This document shows, piece by piece, positions 54,182 to 62,605 of a DNA stretch of 64,000 nucleotides; position 1 is the stretch's first letter, and every line of letters starts with the position of its first letter. Location: NCBI RefSeq assembly GCF_002259415.1, contig NZ_NPFY01000036.1, positions 1-64,000 of the forward strand, in the 5' to 3' direction. The position numbers and the translations under genes are program-made. The stretch comes from Rhodococcus sp. 14-2470-1b (GTDB taxonomy: Bacteria > Actinomycetota > Actinomycetes > Mycobacteriales > Mycobacteriaceae). Under the pieces are notes generated by a model. That model searched no databases. It was given only the letters and a program-made list of their open reading frames with translations, and was not told the DNA's origin.

Positions 54182-54805
54182 TCAGAAACTCCGATCCAGG
54201 TCGTCGACAGCCTCGATCGACGCCGCGTTTCCGGTCCTGTCGAGGTGGACCTCACTGCGCCCGAACGCGTGAAGCAGCAGCTCCGATGGCCGACCCGCCA
54301 GCACGACCTGTTCTCCCCCGGCTCTTTTCACCGTGACCGAGCGTCCATCGAGGGTCTCGAGAACGACACCTACCGGTGACCGCCGATACGCGAGGCGTCC
54401 CACGACCGTCGCGAGCCTCCACAGTCGATTCTGGAGATCGGCGGACAGCAGCCTGGGAGACCATCCGGACTGGGCGCGTCGAACATCCTCGTGGTGAACG
54501 AACATCTCGCCGACGTTGATCAGGGGGTCCAGGACCTTGAAGGGCGACCACACCGGCGGCCCGGCTGCGACCTCCGCCACGAGTTCGGAGAACGGCCGGC
54601 GCGCCACCTCGTTCTGCACCTTCTGCGTGTAGGAGTCGAACAGTGGGAGGAGTATCCCCGGCGCCGCATCCAACCGGCGTTCGCGGACAACGAGATGGGC
54701 CGCGAGGTCCCGCGTGGTCCAGTCGCCGCACAGTGTCGGTGCGGACTCCCCCGCTGCCGTCAAACTCAGTACCAGTTCTGCGCGTTCGTGCTGTGCAAGG
54801 GTCAC
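54182..54805 (-). CDS. TIGR03085-type (maleylpyruvate-isomerase-like, DinB-fold) protein
   Basis: A 207-residue protein of an actinobacterial family. Signatures are LAQHERAELVLSL, PTLCGDWTTRDLAAHLVVRERR and the metal-binding EMFVHHEDVRRAQ (histidines at about 115-116). The fold binds a metal with His residues, as in mycothiol-dependent maleylpyruvate isomerase. A mycothiol-linked reaction is possible but unproved. The GTG at 54805 is chosen because TACGGT is eight bases upstream; an ATG at 54847 would overlap the divergent gene. Confidence 0.8.
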   Translation of the reverse strand: MTLAQHERAELVLSLTAAGESAPTLCGDWTTRDLAAHLVVRERRLDAAPGILLPLFDSYTQKVQNEVARRPFSELVAEVAAGPPVWSPFKVLDPLINVGEMFVHHEDVRRAQSGWSPRLLSADLQNRLWRLATVVGRLAYRRSPVGVVLETLDGRSVTVKRAGGEQVVLAGRPSELLLHAFGRSEVHLDRTGNAASIEAVDDLDRSF

Positions 54806-54813
54806 ATCGATCC

Positions 54814-54819
54814 ACCGTA
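54814..54819 (-). promoter_or_regulatory. -10 hexamer TACGGT of the TIGR03085-like gene
   Basis: TACGGT is 8 nt before the GTG at 54805. The divergent TauE hexamer is only 35 bp away. Confidence 0.45.
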
Positions 54820-54853
54820 CGTGCCCGCTGCGCTGTGCGGACGACATGGACCG

Positions 54854-54859
54854 TAATCT
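54854..54859 (+). promoter_or_regulatory. -10 hexamer TAATCT of the TauE/SafE gene
   Basis: TAATCT is 7 nt before the GTG at 54867 and decides that start over the ATG at 54846, which lies upstream of the hexamer. Confidence 0.55.
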
Positions 54860-54866
54860 CGGGTCG

Positions 54867-55646
54867 GTGCCGATCTCCGAAATTCTCGTCATTCTCGTTG
54901 CCGGATTCGGCGCAGGTGCGATCAACGCCGTGGTGGGATCGGGAACGCTGATCACGTTCCCGACTCTGGTCGCTTTCGGTTACCCGCCCGTCGTGGCGAC
55001 GATGTCGAACGCGATCGGGCTGGTGGCGGGGAGCGTATCGGGTACCTGGGGCTATCGTCGCGAGCTCTCGGGCCAGTGGTCGCGGCTGCGATGGCAGATG
55101 CCTGCGTCGTTCCTCGGTGCGCTCGGCGGTGCGTGGCTGCTACTTCACCTGCCCCCGTCGGTGTTCAGCGCGGTCGTTCCGGTCCTGCTGATCGGCGCAC
55201 TCGTTCTGGTGGTGGCTCAGCCGAGCATCCAGGGGTGGGCCAGACGGCGTTCCGAGGCGGCGGGAGTCGCGGTGGACCACGTCAGCCGAACGAAGTTGAC
55301 GCTGCTGACCATCGGGACGTTCGTGGTGGGAATCTACGGCGGCTACTTCACTGCAGCGCAGGGCATTCTGCTGATCGGCGTCATGGGCGTCCTTCTACCG
55401 GACTCCATGCAGCGCATGAATGCCGCCAAGAACTTGCTGTCGCTCATCGTGAACGTCGTCGCCGCGGTCACCTACACCATCGTGGCGTTCGACGACATCA
55501 GTTGGGCCGCGGCCGGATTGATTGCAGCTGGATCTCTCGTGGGCGGATCCGTCGGCGCACGCTACGGCCGGAAGTTGTCGCCGTGGGCGCTGCGGATCAC
55601 CATCGTCGTGATCGGCCTCATCGGCCTGTGGCGGCTGCTGGCCTGA
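54867..55646 (+). CDS. Sulfite exporter TauE/SafE family protein
   Basis: A 259-residue membrane protein with about eight helices. The two TauE half-repeats start with FGAGAINAVVGSGTLITFPTL-like (split here FGAGAINAVVG and GSGTLITFP) and GIYGGYFTAAQGILLIGV. Members export or import sulfonates, sulfite or other anions; the substrate is unknown. The GTG start at 54867 gives MPISEILVILVAGFGAG. Two hairpins follow before the convergent RNase J gene. Confidence 0.82.
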   Translation: MPISEILVILVAGFGAGAINAVVGSGTLITFPTLVAFGYPPVVATMSNAIGLVAGSVSGTWGYRRELSGQWSRLRWQMPASFLGALGGAWLLLHLPPSVFSAVVPVLLIGALVLVVAQPSIQGWARRRSEAAGVAVDHVSRTKLTLLTIGTFVVGIYGGYFTAAQGILLIGVMGVLLPDSMQRMNAAKNLLSLIVNVVAAVTYTIVAFDDISWAAAGLIAAGSLVGGSVGARYGRKLSPWALRITIVVIGLIGLWRLLA

Positions 55647-55703
55647 CGCGTGGACGCGTCAAGCCAGCAAGCGCCGGAGTAGATCGTACGAAGTGTCGTA
55701 CGA
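55644..55703. terminator. Two hairpins between convergent TauE and rnj genes
   Basis: TGACGCG-TGGA-CGCGTCA (55644-55661) begins in the TauE stop codon. TCGTACGA-AGTG-TCGTACGA (55684-55703) ends two bases before the rnj stop. The second pairs both as a direct and inverted repeat because TCGTACGA is self-palindromic. Neither has a U-run. Confidence 0.5.
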
Positions 55704-55705
55704 CG

Positions 55706-57544
55706 CTACTTCTGGCCGACCGCCATGACGGTCGGGACGATCATCGGCTTGCGACGGTACTTGTCGGCGACCCACCGACCGACCACGCGGCGAACAGCCT
55801 GCGCGATGCGGTGGGTGTCGGTGACGCCGTCGGACGCCAGTCGCTGCAGTTCCGCTTCGACGAGCTGGGCCGCTTCCTTGAGCGCAGCCGGGTCGTCGGA
55901 GAAGCCGCGACCGGACACCTCGGGAGTCGTGATGGCACGGCCGGTCGTCGAATCGACGGCCACGGTGATGGCGATGAATCCACCCTCACCGAGCACGAGG
56001 CGGTCGGACAGGGTCGAATCGCCGACGTCCCCGACGGACAGGCCGTCGACGTAGACGTGACCGACGGGCACCTGACCGACGATGCGGGCCAGACCGTCGA
56101 CCATGTCGACGACGACGCCGTCCTCGGCCAGAACGACACGGTCCTCGGCAACACCGGTCGCTTTCGCGAGTGCAGCGTTGGCGCGCAGGTGTCGCCATTC
56201 GCCGTGTACGGGCATCGCGTTGGTGGGGCGCACTGCGTTGTAGAGGTAGAGCAGCTCACCCGCGGATGCGTGGCCCGAGACGTGGACCTTGGCGTTCTGC
56301 TGGGTCACGACGGTAGCGCCGCGCTTGGCGAGGCCGTTGACGACCGCGAAGACGGAGTTCTCGTTTCCGGGAATCAGCGACGACGCGAGAACGACGAGAT
56401 CGTTGGCCTTGACGTTGATCTGACGGTGCTCCCCACGGGCCATGCGCGACAGTGCCGACAATGGCTCGCCCTGCGAACCGGTGGAGATCAACACCAGGCG
56501 ATCGTCGGGGAGCGTCGCCGCGGTGTCGATGTTCACCTCCAGGCCGTCGGGCACCCGGAGGTAGCCGAGGTCCTGGGCGATCTGCATGTTCCGGACCATC
56601 GATCGACCGACGAAGGCGACGCGACGGTTGTATCGCTCGGCGACGTCGATGACCTGCTGGATGCGGTGCACGTGGCTGGCGAACGACGCGACGATGACTC
56701 GCTGCTTGGCCTTGCCGATGACGGTGTCGAGTACGCCACCGATCTCACGCTCGGGTGTGACGAATCCGGGCACTTCGGCGTTCGTGGAGTCCACGAGGAA
56801 CAGGTCGACGCCCTCGTCGCCCAGCCTGGAGAAGCCTGCGAGGTCGGTGAGCCGTCCGTCGAGCGGCAGCTGGTCGAGCTTGATGTCGCCGGTGTGCAGC
56901 GCGAGACCAGCGTCGGTGCGGATCGCGATGGCGAGCGCGTCGGGGATCGAGTGGTTGACGGCGAAGTACTCGCATTCGAAGGGCCCGTGCTTGGTCTTCT
57001 GGCCTTCGATGACCTCGACGAGGTTCGGGCGCAGACGGTGCTCGCGGCATTTGGCTGCGACCAGGGCCAACGTGAACTTGGAGCCGATGACGGGCAGGTC
57101 GGGCCGCAACCGGAGCAGGAACGGGACCGCGCCGATGTGGTCTTCGTGGCCGTGGGTGAGCACGACGGCCTCGACGTCGGCCATTCGGTTCTCGATGTGC
57201 CGGAAGTCAGGCAGGATCAGGTCGACGCCTGGCTGTTGGTCCTCGGGGAACAAGACGCCGCAGTCGATGATCAGGAGTTTGCCCTGATGCTCGAACACGG
57301 TCATGTTGCGACCGATCTCGCCGATTCCGCCGAGGGCGACGATGCGGAGGCCTTTGAACGGGGCCTTCGGTGGCGTCCCGAGGCGGTCGGTCGGATCGAC
57401 CTCACGGCGGGTGTCCGGGCGCTGTGTGCGCGCGGAATTCTGCACCACTGGTTTTGCCGCGGACTTGGCAGGCTGCGCCGGCCGTTCCGCAGGGGGGCCC
57501 GCGCTTCGGGTTGCGCGGCCTCGTGAACGTGCTGGTCTACTCAT
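55706..57544 (-). CDS. rnj: Ribonuclease J
   Basis: A 612-residue metallo-beta-lactamase/beta-CASP nuclease with 5'-3' exo- and endoribonuclease activity. The zinc site is H131-x-H133-x-D135-H136 in LTHGHEDHIG. An N-terminal extension of about 60 residues (Arg/Pro/Ala-rich) is typical of actinobacterial RNase J. The ATG overlaps the dapA stop as ATGA; dapA-rnj coupling is also seen in M. tuberculosis (Rv2753c-Rv2752c). Confidence 0.95.
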   Translation of the reverse strand: MSRPARSRGRATRSAGPPAERPAQPAKSAAKPVVQNSARTQRPDTRREVDPTDRLGTPPKAPFKGLRIVALGGIGEIGRNMTVFEHQGKLLIIDCGVLFPEDQQPGVDLILPDFRHIENRMADVEAVVLTHGHEDHIGAVPFLLRLRPDLPVIGSKFTLALVAAKCREHRLRPNLVEVIEGQKTKHGPFECEYFAVNHSIPDALAIAIRTDAGLALHTGDIKLDQLPLDGRLTDLAGFSRLGDEGVDLFLVDSTNAEVPGFVTPEREIGGVLDTVIGKAKQRVIVASFASHVHRIQQVIDVAERYNRRVAFVGRSMVRNMQIAQDLGYLRVPDGLEVNIDTAATLPDDRLVLISTGSQGEPLSALSRMARGEHRQINVKANDLVVLASSLIPGNENSVFAVVNGLAKRGATVVTQQNAKVHVSGHASAGELLYLYNAVRPTNAMPVHGEWRHLRANAALAKATGVAEDRVVLAEDGVVVDMVDGLARIVGQVPVGHVYVDGLSVGDVGDSTLSDRLVLGEGGFIAITVAVDSTTGRAITTPEVSGRGFSDDPAALKEAAQLVEAELQRLASDGVTDTHRIAQAVRRVVGRWVADKYRRKPMIVPTVMAVGQK

Positions 57545-58449
57545 ACAAGGACTCCTGCTGCCCGCAGATCTGCTGCGAGCAATTCGATTTGGTCGATGCT
57601 CGGTGGCACCTGGGGAAGTCTGGGATCACCGACGTCGAGTCCGATGAGGCGTAGCCCGGCCTTGGATGCGGTGACGCCGCCGAGGCGCGCTACCGATCGG
57701 ATGACGGGGATGAGGCTTGCGTTGATGGCGCGGGCGCGGGCGACGTCGCCGACCATGAACGCGGAGTGCAGTTCCCGCAGGCGTGCGGGAACGAGATGTC
57801 CGATGACGCTGACGAATCCGGTGGCACCGACGGACAGCCACGGCAGGTTGAGCGGGTCATCGCCCGAGTAGAACTGCAAGCCGGTGGTCGCGATGAGCTC
57901 CGCGCCCGCGTTCAGGTCGCCCTTGGCGTCCTTCACCGCGATGATTCGTGGGTGCTCGGACAGGCGGCGCAACGTGTCTGTCTCGATGGGCACGACGGAC
58001 CGGGGCGGAATGTCGTACAGCATGACGGGCAGGTCGGTCGCGTCGGCGACCGCGGTGAAATGAGCGTAGAGCCCGGCCTGAGGCGGGCGCGAGTAGTACG
58101 GCGTCACGACGAGCAGGCCGTGCGCACCTGCGCGCGCGGCGTCGCGAGCCAGTTGGACGCTGTGCGCCGTGTCGTTGCTTCCGGCACCGGCGATGATCCG
58201 TGCACGATGACCCACCGCGGCGATGACGGCCCGCATCAGTTCGAGCTTCTCGTTCTCCGTGGTGGTCGGCGACTCTCCGGTCGTGCCGGCCAGAACCAGG
58301 CCGTCGTGGCCTTGCTCCACCAGGTGGTGTGCCAACCGGACTCCGGCGTCGACATCGAGCTTTCCGTCCGCCGTGAACGGCGTCACCATTGCGGTGAGCA
58401 CCGTGCCGAACGCCGGCAGTACTCGAGGAGCGGCATCACCGTATGTCAT
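57541..58449 (-). CDS. dapA: 4-hydroxy-tetrahydrodipicolinate synthase
   Basis: A 302-residue (beta/alpha)8 enzyme condensing pyruvate with aspartate semialdehyde, the first step of the diaminopimelate branch. The Schiff-base lysine is Lys173 in IIAVKDAKG; the proton-relay residues are in AGTTGES (55-61) and the LYDIP tyrosine (Tyr145). The ATG at 58449 has TAGCCT eight bases upstream. The frame is open 19 codons further, without support. Confidence 0.95.
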   Translation of the reverse strand: MTYGDAAPRVLPAFGTVLTAMVTPFTADGKLDVDAGVRLAHHLVEQGHDGLVLAGTTGESPTTTENEKLELMRAVIAAVGHRARIIAGAGSNDTAHSVQLARDAARAGAHGLLVVTPYYSRPPQAGLYAHFTAVADATDLPVMLYDIPPRSVVPIETDTLRRLSEHPRIIAVKDAKGDLNAGAELIATTGLQFYSGDDPLNLPWLSVGATGFVSVIGHLVPARLRELHSAFMVGDVARARAINASLIPVIRSVARLGGVTASKAGLRLIGLDVGDPRLPQVPPSIDQIELLAADLRAAGVLV

Positions 58450-58457
58450 GGTCAGAA

Positions 58458-58463
58458 AGGCTA
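58458..58463 (-). promoter_or_regulatory. -10 hexamer TAGCCT of the dapA-rnj operon
   Basis: TAGCCT is 8 nt before the dapA ATG, in the 72-bp gap after thyX. Confidence 0.5.
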
Positions 58464-58521
58464 CCCGGTACGCGGAGCCCCACCTGTCGGTGGGACGGGA
58501 GTTCACTTCCGTGGCGTGACG

Positions 58522-59274
58522 TCACACCTCGGTGACGAACGGACTGTGCGCCACTTCCGAGCCGTCGGGCAGCATCGCGATCTCGTAGTCACCGAACACG
58601 TCCGGTGCGACGGTGGTCAGTTGCCTCAGGCATTCCACGGCGACACGCCGAATCTCGACGTCGGCGTGCTCGGATGCGCGCATCGCCACGAAGTGCCGCC
58701 AGGCTCGATAGTTGCCGGTGACGACGACCTTGGTCTCGGTGGCGTTGGGAAGTACCGAACGTGCGGCCTGCCGAGCCTGCTTGCCACGTAGAGCAGCGCC
58801 GGTCACTCCGTCCAACTTCTGCTCGAGTACGCCGAGAAGTTCGACGTATGCTGCCCGGCTCTGTTCCGTTGCCTCCAGGAAAAGCGCTTCCAACTCGGGA
58901 TCACCGTCGATGGCCGGAGGCACGATCACCTTGGCCTCACGCTCGGGTACGAATCTCTGCGACAGCTGGGAGTAGGAGAAGTGCCTGTGACGGATCAGCT
59001 CGTGGGTACACGAGCGCGAGATACCGGTGATGTAGAAGCTCACCGACGCGTGCTCGAGTACGGAGAGGTGGCCGACATCGAGCAGATGCCGGAGGTAGGA
59101 CGCGTTGGTCGCAGTCCGAGGATTGGGCTTGGACCAGCTCTGGTAGCACGCCCGGCCTGCGAACTCGGCGAGCGCTTGACCCCCGTCGGCGTCCGTTTCC
59201 CACGGAATGTCCTCCGGTGGCACGAAATCGGTCTTCGCGACCAATTGCACCTTCAGTGACACCGTCTTCGACAC
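58522..59274 (-). CDS. thyX: Flavin-dependent thymidylate synthase
   Basis: A 250-residue FAD enzyme making dTMP from dUMP with methylenetetrahydrofolate and NADPH. The ThyX motif RHR-x7-S is R95HR97 to S105 in LIRHRHFSYSQLSQR. The GTG at 59274 gives exactly the length of M. tuberculosis ThyX and has AAAGGA upstream; a GTG nine codons earlier (59301) is less likely. It is upstream of dapA on the same strand, as in Rv2754c-Rv2753c. Confidence 0.95.
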   Translation of the reverse strand: MSKTVSLKVQLVAKTDFVPPEDIPWETDADGGQALAEFAGRACYQSWSKPNPRTATNASYLRHLLDVGHLSVLEHASVSFYITGISRSCTHELIRHRHFSYSQLSQRFVPEREAKVIVPPAIDGDPELEALFLEATEQSRAAYVELLGVLEQKLDGVTGAALRGKQARQAARSVLPNATETKVVVTGNYRAWRHFVAMRASEHADVEIRRVAVECLRQLTTVAPDVFGDYEIAMLPDGSEVAHSPFVTEV

Positions 59275-59333
59275 GTCGGTTTTCCTTTGCTCGAGCTGCA
59301 CCGATACACCCGAACACTATCGATGCGCCATAC

Positions 59334-59376
59334 TGACGCCTTGCATGACGCCATTTCTGACGCCACACTGGCGTCA
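59334..59376 (+). promoter_or_regulatory. Periodic operator overlapping the start of the ribbon-helix-helix gene
   Basis: TGACGCC occurs at 59334, 59346 and 59358, exactly 12 bp apart. The third copy is also half of TGACGCCACACTGGCGTCA (59358-59376), a perfect 8-3-8 inverted repeat whose last base is the A of the ATG. CATACT just before could be the -10. Ribbon-helix-helix repressors bind such short spaced repeats, so autoregulation is likely. Confidence 0.7.
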
Positions 59377-59837
59377 TGGAACTCGACACGTACACCTCGT
59401 CCCTCCGAGCCGATCTACTTGCCGCGGCAGCGCTCGGCGACGAACACACCAGGAAGACCGCCGAAGCGCTCGGATCCGCGGCGCAGGCGTCGGCCAGGCT
59501 CATGTTGCTGCAGGCACTGTCTGACTTCGCCGACGAGGTCACCGCACAGCTGAACGGTCCGTCGGTGCATGTGCGCATCGCCGGTACGGAGGCCGTAGCC
59601 GATGTCACCGCGGCACCCGACTCCGGCACACCGGACGATCGGGCCGCCGCCGAGGACTATCCGACGATGGACGATGTCACCGGCGAGATGCGCCGGGTGA
59701 CGCTGAGAGTGGTCGAGCAGGTGAAGGAACGCGCAGAAGAGGCCGCATCGATGAACGGCGTGTCGCTCAACTCGTGGCTTTCTCAGGCAGTTCAGGGAGC
59801 GTTGCGCGATCAGATGCGCAAGGACCGCCCCTTCTGA
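59376..59837 (+). CDS. Ribbon-helix-helix protein, HicB-antitoxin-like C-terminus
   Basis: A 153-residue protein. Residues 106-112 (RRVTLRV) look like the DNA-contacting strand, and helices at 113-127 and 129-143 (including GVSLNSWLSQAVQ) complete a ribbon-helix-helix of the HicB/Arc type. The N-terminal 90 residues are helical with an acidic linker and match no domain I know. There is no HicA-like toxin on either side: thyX is divergent and zwf convergent (1-bp gap). It is thus an orphan regulator or a solitary antitoxin-like protein. Confidence 0.7.
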   Translation: MELDTYTSSLRADLLAAAALGDEHTRKTAEALGSAAQASARLMLLQALSDFADEVTAQLNGPSVHVRIAGTEAVADVTAAPDSGTPDDRAAAEDYPTMDDVTGEMRRVTLRVVEQVKERAEEAASMNGVSLNSWLSQAVQGALRDQMRKDRPF

Positions 59838-59838
59838 T

Positions 59839-61293
59839 TCACGGTCGTTCGCGCCACGCTCGTTCGAAGGGCAGCCGCCAGGCGTTGGGTGCGATCAACT
59901 GGTGGATTGCATTGGGCCCCCACGACCCCGGTGTGTACTGACGAACCGGGGGCGGATCCGCAAGCAGCGGCGCGGAGACCTCCCACAGTCGTTCGATACC
60001 TTCGGCCGTGGTGAACAGCGTGTGATCGCCGTGCATGGCGTCGAGTATCAGCCGCTCGTAAGCTTCGAGAACGTCGCCGACGCGTTCGGTCTCGCCGATC
60101 GCGAACTGCATGCTCAGCTTGTCCAGACGCATGCCGGGGCCCGGGCGTTTGCCATAGAACGACAGGGACACTTTCGAGGCGTCGGCCAGGTCGAACGTGA
60201 GGTGGTCGGGACCGTGGGCGCCGACGCCGGAACCGGCAGGGAACATACTTTTCGGTGGCTCGCGGAACGCGATCGAGATGATGCGCTGGCCTTCCGCCAT
60301 GCGTTTGCCCGTCCGTAGGTAGAACGGCACTCCGGCCCAACGCCAGTTGTCGATCTCGCACTGCAGCGCTACGAACGTGTCGGTGTCGGAATCCGGCGAC
60401 ACTCCGGGTTCGGTCAGATACCCCGCGTACTGTCCGCGAACTACCTTGCGGGGATCGAGCAGCTTCATCGACCGGAACACCTTGTTCTTCTCTTCACCGA
60501 TCGCGCGTGGTTCGAGCGCCGTCGGAGGTTCCATCGCCATGAATGCGAGGACTTGGAACAGGTGCGTGACCACCATGTCCTTGAAGGCGCCCGTCGACTC
60601 GTAGAAGTTCGCGCGTCCGTCGAGCGCCAGCTTCTCCGGGATGTCGATCTGGATGTGGTCGATGAAGTTGCGATTCCAGATAGGTTCGAACAAGCCGTTC
60701 GCGAATCTGAACGCCAGAATGTTCTGCGCCGGTTCCTTTCCCAGGAAGTGATCGATCCGGAAGATCTGGTCCTCGTCGAAGGTCTCGTGCACGGTAGCGT
60801 TCAGTTCGATGGCACTGGCCAGGTCGGTACCGAAGGGTTTCTCCATGATGATGCGAGACCCCTTGACCAACCCTGCTGCGCCGAGCATCTCGACGACGGC
60901 CAGCGCGGCCTTCGGTGGCACGGACAGGTAGTGCAGCTTCCGAGTCCCCGGTCCGAGTTCCATCTCGGCGCGGGCAACAGCTTCGGCAAGCGCCGCCGGC
61001 CCCGCCTTCTGGGATACGTAACTGAGCTTTCCGGCGAATTGCCGCCACTGCTCGTCCGACACTTTCCGGCTGGAGAACTCGTCGATCGCTTCGAGCGCCA
61101 TCTGCCGGAACTCGTCGCTGGACATCTCCTCGAGCGAGGTCCCGACGACGCGGATGCGCGGGGCGAGATCGGACAGCGCCAGGTGCATCATTCCGGACAG
61201 CAACTTGCGTTTGGACAGATCACCGGTGGCACCGAAGAGCACCACGACCTGCGGAGGGAGTTCACTCTTGGGCGCGGTGGCCGACGTCGTCAC
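59839..61293 (-). CDS. zwf: Glucose-6-phosphate dehydrogenase
   Basis: A 484-residue enzyme oxidising glucose 6-phosphate to 6-phosphogluconolactone with NAD(P). The cofactor loop is GATGDLSKRKL (21-31), EKPFG is at 151-155, and the substrate motif RIDHFLGKE (179-187) includes His182 and Lys186. It feeds the pentose phosphate pathway and NADPH supply. The GTG start at 61293 has CACTAT seven bases upstream. No opcA or tkt/tal genes are in the window, so this is a stand-alone zwf. Confidence 0.93.
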   Translation of the reverse strand: MTTSATAPKSELPPQVVVLFGATGDLSKRKLLSGMMHLALSDLAPRIRVVGTSLEEMSSDEFRQMALEAIDEFSSRKVSDEQWRQFAGKLSYVSQKAGPAALAEAVARAEMELGPGTRKLHYLSVPPKAALAVVEMLGAAGLVKGSRIIMEKPFGTDLASAIELNATVHETFDEDQIFRIDHFLGKEPAQNILAFRFANGLFEPIWNRNFIDHIQIDIPEKLALDGRANFYESTGAFKDMVVTHLFQVLAFMAMEPPTALEPRAIGEEKNKVFRSMKLLDPRKVVRGQYAGYLTEPGVSPDSDTDTFVALQCEIDNWRWAGVPFYLRTGKRMAEGQRIISIAFREPPKSMFPAGSGVGAHGPDHLTFDLADASKVSLSFYGKRPGPGMRLDKLSMQFAIGETERVGDVLEAYERLILDAMHGDHTLFTTAEGIERLWEVSAPLLADPPPVRQYTPGSWGPNAIHQLIAPNAWRLPFERAWRERP

Positions 61294-61300
61294 AGTGGAG

Positions 61301-61306
61301 ATAGTG
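61301..61306 (-). promoter_or_regulatory. -10 hexamer CACTAT of zwf
   Basis: CACTAT lies 7 nt before the GTG at 61293; it lacks the first T of TANNNT, so this is weaker than the others. Confidence 0.35.
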
Positions 61307-61350
61307 GCACCGATACGCCCGTCTCGCAGGCCGAAGCACTGATCCTCGTC

Positions 61351-62571
61351 TCAGAGCGCGCGGGACAGTGCACCCACGAGGTCCCCGCGTTCACCGACCA
61401 CCACCGACTCGAGTTCGAGCCATTCGGCCATCTCCCGCAAGTGCGGAACGAGGCGATCGGCGATGGGTCCGGGATCGCGGTCCCCTTCGACGAACGCTCC
61501 GAGGACCTGCAGTTGCGACGCCGCACGGTCGCCCTTCAGGTCGACCCTGGCCACGAGGTCCCCGTCCATCAGGAACGGGAACACGTAATACCCGTGCACT
61601 CGCTTGTGCTGGGGTGTGTAGATCTCGATGCGGTAGTGGAAATCGAAGATCCGCTCGACGCGGGGACGAAAGAAGATCATCGGGTCGAACGGGCACAGAA
61701 GCGCCGATCCTGTTGCCGCTCTGGGGGTTCTGGCACCGGCGTGGAGGAATGCTGTCGCTCCCCAGCCCCGGACCGCGACAGGTTCCAGTGTGCCGTCCTC
61801 GACGAGATCGACAATGGCGGCCTTCGTCTGCTTCTGCGACAAGCGATAGTAGTCACGGAGATCGGGCTCCGTTCCGATCCCGAGCGCCGACGCCGACTGT
61901 GCGACCAACTGCCGTACCGCATCGGGTTCCGACACCACCTGCGCTGCAACATGTTCGGGTACGACACGCTCGACCAGGTCATATCGCCGGACGAATCCGC
62001 TGCGGGTGGCGACCGACACAACACCCGCAGCGAACAGTTGCTCGACGACCACCTTCACGTCACTGCGGTCCCACCACGGGCCTTTTCGACCGAGACGCGG
62101 AGAGTCGAGGACTCGCTCGATGTCCCCGGCGCTCGACGGACCCGCATCTCGCAAGACATCCAGGATGTCCTGCGACAGAGACGGATTACGCTCCAGAACG
62201 GTGTATGCACCACCCCAACGCCCGTGCGCGTACAGCTCGGTGCGCCAGCGAAACAGTGGCCAGTCCTCGACCGGCACCAGGGCGGCCTCGTGCGCCCAGT
62301 ACTCGACGAGCCTGCGCGGCGTGCGCGCGGTGTCGGTCCACGCTGCGGCGTCGAGCACCGATCGGTCGTACTTTCCGACCCGACTGAACAGTGGCGCGTA
62401 GTGGGCACGAACGAGCACGGACACCGAATCGATCTGCAGTAACCGATTTCGTTCGATGACCTTGTGCACCGCCCTCGACGACGCGCCCCGCTCCGTCACA
62501 CGATGGGGGGACGCTAGACCTTGAGCCGCCAGGGCCGTACGCTTCGCCATCGCGGCACTCATCTCGCGCAT
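61351..62571 (-). CDS. YcaQ/AlkZ-family winged-helix DNA glycosylase-like protein
   Basis: A 406-residue protein of the HTH_42 (YcaQ) family. The catalytic motif is Q-phi-D, Q46-I47-D48 in LLQIDSVSVLVRAHY, the YcaQ form rather than the Q-phi-Q of AlkZ. A C-terminal region has RIEIYTPQHKRVHGYYVFPFL and LVARVDLKGDR. E. coli YcaQ unhooks DNA interstrand crosslinks. The same activity is likely but inferred. The ATG at 62571 is used; Met4 (62562) is possible. It follows the hydrolase gene after 34 bp. Confidence 0.83.
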   Translation of the reverse strand: MREMSAAMAKRTALAAQGLASPHRVTERGASSRAVHKVIERNRLLQIDSVSVLVRAHYAPLFSRVGKYDRSVLDAAAWTDTARTPRRLVEYWAHEAALVPVEDWPLFRWRTELYAHGRWGGAYTVLERNPSLSQDILDVLRDAGPSSAGDIERVLDSPRLGRKGPWWDRSDVKVVVEQLFAAGVVSVATRSGFVRRYDLVERVVPEHVAAQVVSEPDAVRQLVAQSASALGIGTEPDLRDYYRLSQKQTKAAIVDLVEDGTLEPVAVRGWGATAFLHAGARTPRAATGSALLCPFDPMIFFRPRVERIFDFHYRIEIYTPQHKRVHGYYVFPFLMDGDLVARVDLKGDRAASQLQVLGAFVEGDRDPGPIADRLVPHLREMAEWLELESVVVGERGDLVGALSRAL

Positions 62572-62605
62572 GGCCCCACCCTGCCACGAAGGTCCGACAG
62601 ATCGG

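Noticed and set aside
59376..59837. Complete HicAB toxin-antitoxin pair
   Set aside because: Only a HicB-like ribbon-helix-helix is present; neither flank encodes a HicA-sized double-stranded RNA-binding-domain protein.
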